A stretch of 38,944 nucleotides of DNA, from assembly GCA_903824935.1 (NCBI GenBank), contig CAIJYT010000028.1, forward strand, positions 1-38,944. Direction: 5' to 3'. The notes under the pieces are model-generated. The model saw only the letters and a list, made by a program, of their open reading frames with translations. It did no database searches and was not told the DNA's origin. This document shows positions 17,176 through 26,047 of the stretch, piece by piece. Within the stretch, counting starts at the first letter, position 1. The number at the start of each line of letters is the position of its first letter. The translations under genes were made by a program, and so were the position numbers. This DNA is from an uncultured Bacteroidales bacterium (GTDB lineage: Bacteria > Bacteroidota > Bacteroidia > Bacteroidales > FEN-979).

Positions 17176-17589
17176 ATGAAATCCATCTTATTTCTTCACT
17201 GGGCGCCAAGGGTACTATGCATAGTCGCCATTTTATTCGTCAGCGTTTTTTCACTGGATGCCTTCCAGCCGGGGGTACCCTTAACTGACGAGACCCTGGC
17301 CTGGCTGATGCATATGATCCCTTCATTTGTCCTGATTATTATCCTTGCCATTGCATGGAAATGGGAAAACATAGGCGGGATCATATTTCTTTCCCTGGGT
17401 TTGGCATTTACCCCATTTATCTTCTGGGGGAATTATACAAACAACCATTCGATCTGGATCAGCCTTGTTGTTGTATTAACAATTACCATTCCCTTTATCC
17501 TGGTTGGCGCATTGTTCATGATGAGCTATTACACAAAGCGCAAGGCAGCAGAGGTGCTTGGAATGCTGGAGAAAAAAGAGAAAAGTTAG
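17176..17589 (+). CDS. Small integral membrane protein, four predicted TM helices, function unknown
   Basis: 137 aa, hydrophobic segments, downstream of the SDR gene in the same direction. Confidence 0.75.
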   Translation: MKSILFLHWAPRVLCIVAILFVSVFSLDAFQPGVPLTDETLAWLMHMIPSFVLIIILAIAWKWENIGGIIFLSLGLAFTPFIFWGNYTNNHSIWISLVVVLTITIPFILVGALFMMSYYTKRKAAEVLGMLEKKEKS

Positions 17590-17602
17590 GGACGAGGTAA
17601 GG

Positions 17603-17696
17603 TCAGTCGGCAGTCAGCAAATAGCAAATTGCAAATAGCAATAAACTCAAAGCTTGGATCTTCATTTGTACATGGTACATGGTACATTGTACATTA
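17603..17696. repeat. Cluster of three short-word repeats (GTCAGTCGGCAGTC; AGCAAATAGCAAATTGCAAATAGCAA; GTACATGGTACATGGTACATTGTACATT)
   Basis: Direct reading in the convergent spacer; abuts the dxs stop codon. Confidence 0.85.
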
Positions 17697-19589
17697 TTTC
17701 AACTCCTTCACTGCCTTCATGATTCCCGCCGCATCATACCCGCATTCGTGGTGGAGTTCTTCGTTCTTCCCCTGTTCTATGAATTTATCAGGGACTCCGA
17801 GGCGTTTGACCCTGGCCGAATAGCCGTGGTCGCTCATGAATTCAACGACGGCGCTGCCAAATCCGCCCATAACAGTACCATCTTCAACGGTCACGATCCT
17901 GCTGAAGTTTTTAAACACTTCATGAAGCAGCTCTTCATCGAGAGGTTTCACATAAGGAAAGTGAAAATGAGCAGGCTGTATCCCTTCTTTTTCCAGTTCA
18001 GCAAAGGCTTCCTTAACGAAGTTCCCCGGATGACCTGTACTCAGCACAGCCACCTCTTTCCCTTCCTTTATTATTAAGCCTTTGCCAACCTCCATTTCTT
18101 TCATAGTTGTCTTCCATTCGTGCATCACACCCCTGCCTTTGGGGTACCTGATTGCAAACGGTCCTTTGCCCGGAAGCTGGGCGGTGAACATAAGGTTCCT
18201 GAGCTCCTCCTCGTTCATTGGAGCTGCGATGGTCATATTTGGGATGCACCGGAGGTAGGCCAGGTCATATGCACCATGATGGGTTGCCCCGTCTTCTCCT
18301 ACAAGCCCGCCCCTGTCGAGGCAGAACACCACAGGCAGGTTTTGCAGGGCCACGTCGTGGATGATCTGGTCGTATGCCCTTTGAAGAAAGGTCGAATAAA
18401 TATTACAGAAAGGGATCATTCCCGACGAGGCAAGCCCTGCACTGAAAGTTACAGCGTGCTGTTCGGCTATGCCAACATCGAAAGTCCTCTCAGGCATTTT
18501 CATCATCATCAGGTTGAGGGAACAGCCTGTGGCCATTGCCGGTGTAATGCCTATGATTGCCGCATTCTGCTCAGCAAGTTCGATGATGGTCCTCCCGAAG
18601 ACAGTCTGGTATTTAGGCGCCTGCCCATGGCATTTATCTTCGGCAATCTTCCCGGTTTCCTTGTCAAACACTCCGGGTGCATGAAAAACAGTCTGATCCC
18701 GCTCAGCTTTTTCAAACCCCTTTCCCTTGATAGTGTGAGTATGCAGAAGTTTAGGGCCTTTTATATCCTTGATATCATTCAAAACATTTACCAGTCTAAT
18801 GATATCATTGCCGTCGACGAGTCCGAAATACCTGAAATTAAATGCTTCAAACAAACCGCTGGGTTTCAGCAGGGTTCCTTTCAGAGCGTTACCCAGCTGC
18901 TTTACAATGGCACGGGAGTTTTTACCATATTTTGTACCCCCTCCCATCATCAGCCAGATATTATCACGGATCTTGTTATAAGTCTTTGATGTTACAATAT
19001 CGGCAAGGTAATCCTTGATGGCGCCTACATTCTTATCGATGGCGATCTGGTTATCGTTGAGGATCACCAGGAGGTTGGCATTGGAAACACCGGCATTATT
19101 GAGCGCTTCCATCGCCATGCCGCCGGTCATCGCCCCGTCGCCGATTATCGCAACATGATGGCGGCTTGTCTCTCCTTTAATCTTTGAGGCCACTCCCATG
19201 CCAAGAGCGGCAGAGATGCTGGTCGAAGAATGGCCGGTACCGAATGCGTCATAAGCGCTTTCCGATATCTTCGGGAAGCCGCTGATACCTTTAAATGTCC
19301 TAAGGGTATGAAAGGATTCTTTGCGCCCGGTAAGTATTTTATGGGCATAAGCCTGGTGCCCAACGTCAAATATCACTTTATCGTTAGGCGTGTCGAACAC
19401 ATAATGAATGGCTACCGAAAGTTCAACGGCACCCAGGCTTGCTCCCAGGTGGCCAGGATTGACCGAAATCACATCGATGATGAACTGCCTGATCTCAGCG
19501 CACAGCTGGGGTAGTTGATCGACGCTGAGCTTTCTCAGGTCTTCAGGACTGCTGATATGCGCGAGTAACTGGCCTATTGCCGGAGTCAT
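17694..19589 (-). CDS. dxs: 1-deoxy-D-xylulose-5-phosphate synthase
   Basis: HLGASLGAVELSVAIHYVFDTPNDKVIFDVGHQAYAHKILTGR; GDGAMTGGMAMEALNNAG; VGIAEQHAVTFSAGLA; DRGGLVGEDGATHHGAYDLAYLR. Confidence 0.97.
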   Translation of the reverse strand: MTPAIGQLLAHISSPEDLRKLSVDQLPQLCAEIRQFIIDVISVNPGHLGASLGAVELSVAIHYVFDTPNDKVIFDVGHQAYAHKILTGRKESFHTLRTFKGISGFPKISESAYDAFGTGHSSTSISAALGMGVASKIKGETSRHHVAIIGDGAMTGGMAMEALNNAGVSNANLLVILNDNQIAIDKNVGAIKDYLADIVTSKTYNKIRDNIWLMMGGGTKYGKNSRAIVKQLGNALKGTLLKPSGLFEAFNFRYFGLVDGNDIIRLVNVLNDIKDIKGPKLLHTHTIKGKGFEKAERDQTVFHAPGVFDKETGKIAEDKCHGQAPKYQTVFGRTIIELAEQNAAIIGITPAMATGCSLNLMMMKMPERTFDVGIAEQHAVTFSAGLASSGMIPFCNIYSTFLQRAYDQIIHDVALQNLPVVFCLDRGGLVGEDGATHHGAYDLAYLRCIPNMTIAAPMNEEELRNLMFTAQLPGKGPFAIRYPKGRGVMHEWKTTMKEMEVGKGLIIKEGKEVAVLSTGHPGNFVKEAFAELEKEGIQPAHFHFPYVKPLDEELLHEVFKNFSRIVTVEDGTVMGGFGSAVVEFMSDHGYSARVKRLGVPDKFIEQGKNEELHHECGYDAAGIMKAVKELK

Positions 19590-19609
19590 GGGTCATTGAA
19601 ATTGCAGGG

Positions 19610-19617
19610 CAAATTTA
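19610..19617 (-). promoter_or_regulatory. TAnnTTTG -7-like box for dxs (TAAATTTG on minus)
   Basis: + strand CAAATTTA, 20 nt upstream of the dxs ATG. Confidence 0.45.
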
Positions 19618-19642
19618 CGATAATTTATCGTGTTGAACACTT

Positions 19643-19760
19643 AGCTCACATCTTTACAACGCTGCTAAGGTTGCTGCGTCACGCACGCATACTTATTCCC
19701 TTGGCATAAGCAGTTGAAATTCGCTCCTTGCACCTGATGCAGCTTTGTATAATGTTCGCT
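19643..19760 (+). repeat. Dispersed covarying hairpin element, copy B
   Basis: Left AGCTCACATCTTTACAACGCTGC; right GATGCAGCTTTGTATAATGTTCGCT; conserved GGTTGCTGCGTC and TTCGCTCCTTGCACCTGATGC boxes. Confidence 0.82.
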
Positions 19761-19761
19761 G

Positions 19762-20142
19762 TTAAATCAGCCCTAACTCCACTTTGGCGTCGTCGCTCAG
19801 GTTCGCAATATCCCAGGGAGGTTCGAAAGTAAGTTCGATTTTAACTTTGCCCACTCCTTCAACACGACTTACCTCGTCCTGCACCATGCCGGGCATATCC
19901 TCGGCAACCGGGCAGTTTGGAGTGGTAAGCGTCATCAGGATTTCCACATTACGATCAATGTCGATCTTAAGATTGTAAATCAGCCCAAGGTCATAAATAT
20001 TAATCGGGATCTCTGGGTCAAAAATCCTCCTGAGGGCATCTATTACAGAGTGTTCAAAAGGATCGTATGGTATGTTTTCGGGGGTTTCCATAAGTTCATT
20101 GCTTGAACCGGCAAAGTTAAGGATTCGAGTCGGAATTAACAT
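19762..20142 (-). CDS. sufT: SufT/MIP18-like (DUF59) Fe-S assembly protein; likely start METPEN at about 20091
   Basis: VIDALRRIFDPEIPINIYDLGLIYNL...MTLTTPNCPVAEDMPGMVQDEV...ELTFEPPWDI. Confidence 0.9.
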   Translation of the reverse strand: MLIPTRILNFAGSSNELMETPENIPYDPFEHSVIDALRRIFDPEIPINIYDLGLIYNLKIDIDRNVEILMTLTTPNCPVAEDMPGMVQDEVSRVEGVGKVKIELTFEPPWDIANLSDDAKVELGLI

Positions 20143-20170
20143 TAAATTCAGGCTCTTGCTCCCCGAGTCA

Positions 20171-20590
20171 TCATCCCTTCATTTTAAACACCATCGCATA
20201 AAGCTTCATTTGCTTTACCATAGATGCCAGGCCATTAGAACGGGTAGGCGAGAGGTGTTCTTTTAAGCCTATACTGTTTATGAAATTCAGGTCTGCGGAC
20301 TGTATCGCGTCGGGGGTCTGGCCCGAAAGGACTTTTACAAGCATGCTCACAATGCCCTTGGTGATGATGGCGTCGCTGTCGGCGGTGAAAAACACCTTGC
20401 CGTCACGGTACTCGGCATGAAGCCAGACCTTGCTTTGACAGCCTGAAATTATATACTGGTCAGTCTTGAATTTTGGATCTATAGGGGGCAGTGATTTGCC
20501 CATGTCGAGGATGATGTCATATTTGTCGAGCCAGTCGTCAAAAGAGGCGAATTCGTCGATAATCTGGTTTTCGGTTTCCTGGATGGTCAT
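20171..20590 (-). CDS. sufE: SufE-family cysteine desulfuration protein
   Basis: FDDWLDKYDIILDMGKSLPPIDPKFKTDQYIISGCQSKVWLHA; GLKEHLSPTRSNGLASM. Confidence 0.95.
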   Translation of the reverse strand: MTIQETENQIIDEFASFDDWLDKYDIILDMGKSLPPIDPKFKTDQYIISGCQSKVWLHAEYRDGKVFFTADSDAIITKGIVSMLVKVLSGQTPDAIQSADLNFINSIGLKEHLSPTRSNGLASMVKQMKLYAMVFKMKG

Positions 20591-20603
20591 GTTCTATTTA
20601 AAT

Positions 20604-20770
20604 TTCGCTCGCAATAATGCAATGCCGCATTGGCTTGCAGTTTTACATCGCCGCTGTCGCTCGCAACAATGCACCGCCGCTACGGTGTCTGCGTCGCATA
20701 TGCATTTGTTGTTTCTCCAACCCTCTGGAGGCTCCTTGCACCTGATGCGGCTTGTGCATTTTGCTTCGCT
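20604..20770 (+). repeat. Dispersed covarying hairpin element, copy C (extra left unit)
   Basis: Left CGCTCGCAACAATGCACCGCCGC (20658-20680); right GATGCGGCTTGTGCATTTTGCTTCGCT (20744-20770); extra left unit TTCGCTCGCAATAATGCAATGCCGC upstream. Confidence 0.85.
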
Positions 20771-20777
20771 TGTTTTA

Positions 20778-22004
20778 TTATTTAAACATCGTCTTCACTC
20801 TTTTCACAGCCTCAGCCAGCTTATCAATCTCTTCAATGGTGTTATAAAAAGCAAAGGAAGCCCTTACGGTGCCGGGTATCCCGAAGTGATCGATCAGGGG
20901 TTGGGCACAGTGATGTCCGGTCCTTACTGCAATCCCCATTTTATCAATGATGGTCCCTGCATCAAAAGGATGGATGTCGCCAACCAGGAAAGAAACCAGG
21001 CTGGCTTTTTCAGGTGCAGTGCCATAAAAACGCATATCCTCTATTGCCGAAAACCGTTCCACTGCATGCTTCAGCAACTCATCTTCATAAGCACGGATGT
21101 TGTCCATGCCCAGGTTCCTCAGATACTGATTCGCAGCCCTGAGGCCAATCACGCCTTCCACATTGGGAGTGCCGGCTTCAAACTTGAAAGGGAGCTCATT
21201 AAAAGTTGTTCTTTCAACGGTAACATCTTTCACCATTTCCCCCCCCGTCTGGTAAGGCGGAAGTTCCTCAAGCCATCTCTCTTTACCATAAAGCACACCT
21301 ATCCCCATGGGGCCGTACATTTTATGCCCCGAGAAACAATAGAAATCACAATCCAGGTCGGTCACATCGACCGGAATATGAGATACGCCCTGGGCGCCGT
21401 CGATCAGCACAGGGATACCTTTAGAGTGGGCATGGGCAATGATCTCTTTAACCGGGTTGATGGTCCCCAGCACGTTTGAAACATGAGTGAGGGCAATGAT
21501 CCTGGTGCGGTCGCTGATAAGTGAATACAGGTGTTCAAGATCAAGCTGCCCGTCGGGAAGGATACCAGCAACCTTAAGCACAGCTCCTTTCTCTTCACAT
21601 ATCATCTGCCACGGGACAAAATTTGAATGATGTTCCATAATGGTCGTGATGACCTCGTCGCCCGGTTTCAGGAATTTTTTCCCAAAGGATGATGCCACCA
21701 GGTTCAGCGATTCGGAAGCTCCTTTTGTGAAAACCACTTCATGAGTGGCATGTGCATTGATGAACTCCCTGATCTCGTTCCTGGCTTCCTCAAAGGCCTC
21801 GGTGGCTTTTACGCTAAGGTAATGGACACCACGGTGGATGTTGCAGTTATCCTGCTCATAATAATTGCTGATGGCCCTGATGACTTGAACAGGCTTTTGC
21901 GTGGTTGCGGCATTATCAAAATAGATCAGAGGCCTCTTGTAAATGGTCTGGGAGAGGATGGGGAAGTCGGCGCGGATGTCGGAGATGTTAAAGGGCATGT
22001 TCAA
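20778..22004 (-). CDS. sufS: SufS cysteine desulfurase
   Basis: IYFDNAATTQKPVQVIRAI, TKGASESLNLVA, DFYCFSGHKMYGPMGIGVLYGKERWLEELPPYQTGGEM, VRTGHHCAQPL. Confidence 0.97.
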   Translation of the reverse strand: MNMPFNISDIRADFPILSQTIYKRPLIYFDNAATTQKPVQVIRAISNYYEQDNCNIHRGVHYLSVKATEAFEEARNEIREFINAHATHEVVFTKGASESLNLVASSFGKKFLKPGDEVITTIMEHHSNFVPWQMICEEKGAVLKVAGILPDGQLDLEHLYSLISDRTRIIALTHVSNVLGTINPVKEIIAHAHSKGIPVLIDGAQGVSHIPVDVTDLDCDFYCFSGHKMYGPMGIGVLYGKERWLEELPPYQTGGEMVKDVTVERTTFNELPFKFEAGTPNVEGVIGLRAANQYLRNLGMDNIRAYEDELLKHAVERFSAIEDMRFYGTAPEKASLVSFLVGDIHPFDAGTIIDKMGIAVRTGHHCAQPLIDHFGIPGTVRASFAFYNTIEEIDKLAEAVKRVKTMFK

Positions 22005-22016
22005 GAGATTAACATG

Positions 22017-22094
22017 AATATCGAATATTGAACAAGGAATTTCGAATTTCGAATCATTTTTCGCTTTTTACTAGTGCCTAATACCTAACGCCTA
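22017..22094. repeat. Short-word repeats in the sufD-sufS spacer (TATCGAATATTGAAC..AATTTCGAATTTCGAAT; TGCCTAATACCTAACGCCTA)
   Basis: Direct reading. Confidence 0.7.
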
Positions 22095-23525
22095 TCATAT
22101 TTTCGACATGTCTATCATGAATTCCATCGGCCGCTCGGGGGTGTTGCAATGCAGTACACAGGCTTCACAGATTTGCAATTCTCCCTGCAGGCGTTTCTTC
22201 ACCATATCTTCTATTCGGTACCTCAGCGGCTCAATGTCAATTTTACTGATCACCTCATCCGCATACGCATACATTAAAAGCATTCGGGCACTGTCTTCAC
22301 CAATCCCTCTCTGCCTCAGGTAATACATCGCATCCTGGTCGAGCTGCCCTGTTGTTGAACCATGGGAACATTTCACGTCATCATTGTAGATCTCGAGAAA
22401 AGGCTTTGAATTCACTTTTGCAGTTTCCGTCAGCAGGATATTCCTGTTGCTCTGGTATGCATTGGTGCGCTGCGCATCCCTGCGAACCAGCACATGTCCG
22501 TTGAAAACCCCGCTTGAATGCTCATCAAGTATCCCTTTAAAAAGCTCGCTGCTTGTACAGTCGGGGGACGCATGGTCAATGAAAACCTGGTTATCGATAT
22601 GCTGCTTGCGGTCCATCAGGTAGATCCCGTAAACATTGGCGCCGCCGTGAGGGCCGTTAAATCTCAGCCTGAGATTGTTCCTTAGCAATCCTCCGTTGAG
22701 CGAAATATAATGGGACTCAAGTTTGGCGGCAGTTTCAAGCTCGAAATATGAAGAACTGATAAGAGTGGAGCTGTTGTTAAGATTCTGAAGCTTGTAATGA
22801 TCCATAAAGGCAGCTTCTCCCATATGTATCTCGGTTACAACATTTGAGAACGAAGCCTGCTGGTTATATGAATCATCGCAATGCACCAGCGAAAGCCTGC
22901 TGTTCTTCCCCAAAACAATAAGGTTCCTCGATTGCAGGAAAAGGTTCTCATTACTGTGGATGACATTGATGATCTGCACCGGCTTCGGGCTTTTTACATC
23001 ATCCGGCACATAAATGAAAACACCGTCCATGATAAAAGCCGTATTCAGCGAAGTAAATGCATCCCCGTTTGAACCGGAATATTTTCCAAGGTGGGCTTCC
23101 ACCAGTTCCGGATATTGCTTCAGGGCTTCAGCCAGGCTTCCCATGATTATGCCGTTCCCAAGCTTCATCAAAGGCACATCCTTGGATACATACCAGCTGT
23201 TAAGCTGCCCCATGATAGCCGTATCGAGATGAGGAATATTGCAAAGGAAAACTTTCTGAACATCCACACCCGTCTCGGGTTGCACGACCACCTTGTATTC
23301 AGTTGAAAAACTTTCCTTCAGGCTGGTATTCTTCCAGGCTTCAAGCTTAGTGGTAGGAAATCCTGATTCTTCAAAACTGCGGATGGCTTTATCCCTTAAA
23401 ACCGTCAGCGCCGGGTAATCATTGACAGATAAAGCCTCACGGCATTCCCTGTAAAGGGCTGCCATCAGTTCCTTTGTAATATTTCTCCTTACTGAATCCT
23501 GCATCTTGTATCCTGCATCTTGCAT
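22095..23525 (-). CDS. sufD: SufD Fe-S cluster assembly protein
   Basis: SELFKGILDEHSSGVFNGHVLVRRDAQRTNAYQSNRNILLTETAKVNSKPFLEIYNDDVKCSHGSTTGQLDQDAMYYLRQRGI. The exact N-terminus is uncertain. Confidence 0.95.
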   Translation of the reverse strand: MQDAGYKMQDSVRRNITKELMAALYRECREALSVNDYPALTVLRDKAIRSFEESGFPTTKLEAWKNTSLKESFSTEYKVVVQPETGVDVQKVFLCNIPHLDTAIMGQLNSWYVSKDVPLMKLGNGIIMGSLAEALKQYPELVEAHLGKYSGSNGDAFTSLNTAFIMDGVFIYVPDDVKSPKPVQIINVIHSNENLFLQSRNLIVLGKNSRLSLVHCDDSYNQQASFSNVVTEIHMGEAAFMDHYKLQNLNNSSTLISSSYFELETAAKLESHYISLNGGLLRNNLRLRFNGPHGGANVYGIYLMDRKQHIDNQVFIDHASPDCTSSELFKGILDEHSSGVFNGHVLVRRDAQRTNAYQSNRNILLTETAKVNSKPFLEIYNDDVKCSHGSTTGQLDQDAMYYLRQRGIGEDSARMLLMYAYADEVISKIDIEPLRYRIEDMVKKRLQGELQICEACVLHCNTPERPMEFMIDMSKI

Positions 23526-23530
23526 CCTGA
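23496..23530 (+). repeat. AATCCTGCATCTTGTATCCTGCATCTTGCATCCTGA repeat over the annotated sufD start
   Basis: Direct reading; gives N-terminal MQDAGYKMQDS. Confidence 0.88.
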
Positions 23531-23531
23531 C

Positions 23532-24287
23532 TTACCCCTCCTGCTCTTTTCTGATCCAGTCATACCCTTTTTCCTCCAGTTCCAGGGCAAGTTCCCTGGT
23601 CCCGGATTTTACAATCCTGCCTTCAAACAGCACATGAACGAAATCGGGAACAATATAATCGAGAAGCCTCTGGTAATGGGTGATGATTACGAAAGCGTTT
23701 TCCCTGGTGCGTAATTTGTTCACACCATTTGCAACTACCCTAAGGGCGTCAATATCAAGGCCCGAATCAGTTTCGTCGAGTATGGCCAGTTCAGGTTCTA
23801 GCATGGCCATCTGGAAAATCTCGTTCTTCTTTTTCTCTCCCCCCGAAAATCCTTCATTCACCGAGCGGTTGGCAAGGTTGGAAGTAAGTTCGACCAGCTT
23901 TTTCTTTTCTTCCATCAGTTTCAGGAAAGCACTGCCCGAAAGGGGATCCAGGCCTTTATACTTCCTCACCTCGTTTACTGCGGTGCGCATAAAATTGGTG
24001 ATGCTCACCCCCGGTATTTCAACAGGGTACTGGAAACCCAGGAAAATGCCTTCCCTTGCCCGTTCTTCAACTGCAAGCTTCAGCAGGTTCTTGTCCCTGT
24101 AAATGATCTCCCCGGCAGTTGCATCAAAGACTTCCCTGCCTGCGATCACCGAGGCGAGGGTGCTTTTTCCCGTACCGTTTGGGCCCATGATAGCATGAAC
24201 CTCCCCATGATCCACATCAAGATCTATTCCTTTTAATATTTCCTTCCCGTTGATGGACGCATGAAGGTTTTTAATTGATAAGAGCAT
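23532..24287 (-). CDS. sufC: SufC Fe-S assembly ATPase
   Basis: IMGPNGTGKSTLASVIAG; GFSGGEKKKNEIFQMAMLEPELAILDETDSGLDIDAL. Confidence 0.97.
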   Translation of the reverse strand: MLLSIKNLHASINGKEILKGIDLDVDHGEVHAIMGPNGTGKSTLASVIAGREVFDATAGEIIYRDKNLLKLAVEERAREGIFLGFQYPVEIPGVSITNFMRTAVNEVRKYKGLDPLSGSAFLKLMEEKKKLVELTSNLANRSVNEGFSGGEKKKNEIFQMAMLEPELAILDETDSGLDIDALRVVANGVNKLRTRENAFVIITHYQRLLDYIVPDFVHVLFEGRIVKSGTRELALELEEKGYDWIRKEQEG

Positions 24288-24319
24288 ATTCCTGTTATTC
24301 GTATTATATTATTTATTAA

Positions 24320-24446
24320 GTAGCGAAGTGGCGAAATCGCGAAGTAGCGAAATAAAAACGATATTTTTATGTTGATTCATTTCCCCAATATTTATAATAT
24401 AACTCTTCAATTTTCGCTATCTCGCTATTTCGCTACTTCGCTACTA
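24320..24446. repeat. Imperfect inverted repeat between sufB and sufC
   Basis: Left GTAGCGAAGTGGCGAAATCGCGAAGTAGCGAAAT; right reverse complement AGTAGCGAAGTAGCGAAATAGCGAGATAGCGAAAAT; AT-rich loop of about 60 nt. Confidence 0.88.
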
Positions 24447-24447
24447 T

Positions 24448-25896
24448 TTATCCTACGCTCCCCTCCAAACTGATGGAAAGCAGCTTCTGTGCCTCCACAG
24501 CAAACTCCATCGGCAGTTGTTTAAGAACTTCCTTGGCATATCCGTTTACAATAAGGCCGATGGCGCTTTCGGCATTCATGCCTCGCTGCTGGCAGTAAAA
24601 GAGCTGGTCCTCGCTGATCTTCGAAGTTGTTGCTTCATGCTCAACGATGGATGATTTATTCTCAACCTGGATATAAGGCCAGGTATGAGCCCCGCAGGCG
24701 GAACCCAGCAGCAATGAGTCGCACTGGCTGTAATTTCTGCTGTTTGTGGCATTCTTCGAAATGCGGACAAGTCCGCGGTAAGAATTATTGCTTTTACCTG
24801 CGGATATCCCTTTGGAAATGACTGTGCTTTTGGTGTTCCTGCCAAGGTGCATCATCTTGGTCCCGGTATCGGCCTGCTGGTGATTGTTGGTCACGGCAAC
24901 CGAATAGAATTCTCCAACGCTGTTGTCGCCCAGGAGTATGCAGGAGGGGTATTTCCAGGTAACGGCCGAGCCTGTTTCGACCTGCGTCCAGGAGATCTTG
25001 GAATTGCTTCCCTTGCATATCCCTCGCTTGGTAACGAAATTGTAGATGCCGCCTTTGCCGTTTTTATCTCCAGGGTACCAGTTCTGCACTGTCGAATATT
25101 TGACCTGGGCATCTTTCATGGCTACGATCTCGACAACAGCTGCGTGAAGCTGGTTCTCATCGCGCTGGGGAGCTGTGCAGCCTTCCATATAACTTACATA
25201 TGCGCCTTCGTCGGCAACAATCAGTGTACGTTCAAACTGACCGGTATTTGCGGCATTGATCCTGAAATAAGTGGATAATTCCACCGGGCAGCGCACCCCT
25301 TTCGGGATGTAGCAGAACGAACCGTCGCTGAAGACAGCCGAGTTCAATGAAGCATAATAGTTATCGGTGTAGGGAACCACGGAGCCAAGGTATTGCTTTA
25401 CCAGGTCCGGGTGATTCTGAACAGCCTCGCTCATAGAACAGAAGAGAATTCCATACTTGGCAAGGGTTTCCGAAAATGTTGTCTTCACCGATACGCTGTC
25501 GATAACAGCATCTACAGCCACACCTGCAAGTTTCTTCTGCTCATCAAGCGATATGCCGAGCTTATCGAAGGTAGCCAGTAGTTCAGGGTCAACCTGGTCG
25601 AGACTCTCGTATTGCTTTTTCTTTTTAGGGGCGGCATAAAAGTAGATATCCTGGAAATCGATAGGCGGGATATCCAGGTGAGCCCAGGTGGGCAGTTTCA
25701 TGGTAAGCCAATGCCTGTAGGCCTTCAGCCTGAACTCAAGCATGAATGCAGGTTCGTTCTTTTTTGCAGAAATAAACCTTACCGTGTCTTCACTCAGTCC
25801 CTTCGGAGCATATTCTGTTTCTATATCGGTGACAAAGCCGTATTTATAATCGCTTTGGGTGACTTCGCCTATGATTTTATTCTGATCGGATTCCAT
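24448..25896 (-). CDS. sufB: SufB Fe-S cluster assembly scaffold
   Basis: [85 protein letters not shown]. Confidence 0.97.
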   Translation of the reverse strand: MESDQNKIIGEVTQSDYKYGFVTDIETEYAPKGLSEDTVRFISAKKNEPAFMLEFRLKAYRHWLTMKLPTWAHLDIPPIDFQDIYFYAAPKKKKQYESLDQVDPELLATFDKLGISLDEQKKLAGVAVDAVIDSVSVKTTFSETLAKYGILFCSMSEAVQNHPDLVKQYLGSVVPYTDNYYASLNSAVFSDGSFCYIPKGVRCPVELSTYFRINAANTGQFERTLIVADEGAYVSYMEGCTAPQRDENQLHAAVVEIVAMKDAQVKYSTVQNWYPGDKNGKGGIYNFVTKRGICKGSNSKISWTQVETGSAVTWKYPSCILLGDNSVGEFYSVAVTNNHQQADTGTKMMHLGRNTKSTVISKGISAGKSNNSYRGLVRISKNATNSRNYSQCDSLLLGSACGAHTWPYIQVENKSSIVEHEATTSKISEDQLFYCQQRGMNAESAIGLIVNGYAKEVLKQLPMEFAVEAQKLLSISLEGSVG

Positions 25897-25913
25897 GTTA
25901 CAAATTGTCCCTG

Positions 25914-25921
25914 CAAAGATA
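25914..25921 (-). promoter_or_regulatory. TAnnTTTG -7-like box for the suf operon (TATCTTTG on minus)
   Basis: + strand CAAAGATA, 17 nt upstream of the sufB ATG. Confidence 0.45.
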
Positions 25922-26047
25922 AATTAATTAGGTATTCGGGTACCTGTTTAGGAGGAGATTTTTTTATTCAGCATGGTTTAATAGCAAAGGTAGGAAAAAT
26001 CGGGATGCAGGATGGGGTAAAGCTGCGCATTGCCGATGCCTTATGAT

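Noticed and set aside
18120-18989. 289-aa plus-strand ORF
   Set aside because: Antisense to dxs; composition looks like a shadow frame.
19643-19760. Simple rho-independent terminator explanation for the hairpin family
   Set aside because: Arms are far longer than needed, T-tracts are lacking, the conserved primary-sequence boxes in the loop side are unexplained, and orientation relative to genes is mixed.
20466-21479. 337-aa plus-strand ORF
   Set aside because: Antisense to sufE/sufS, which have full family signatures. No coherent domain pattern; a shadow ORF.
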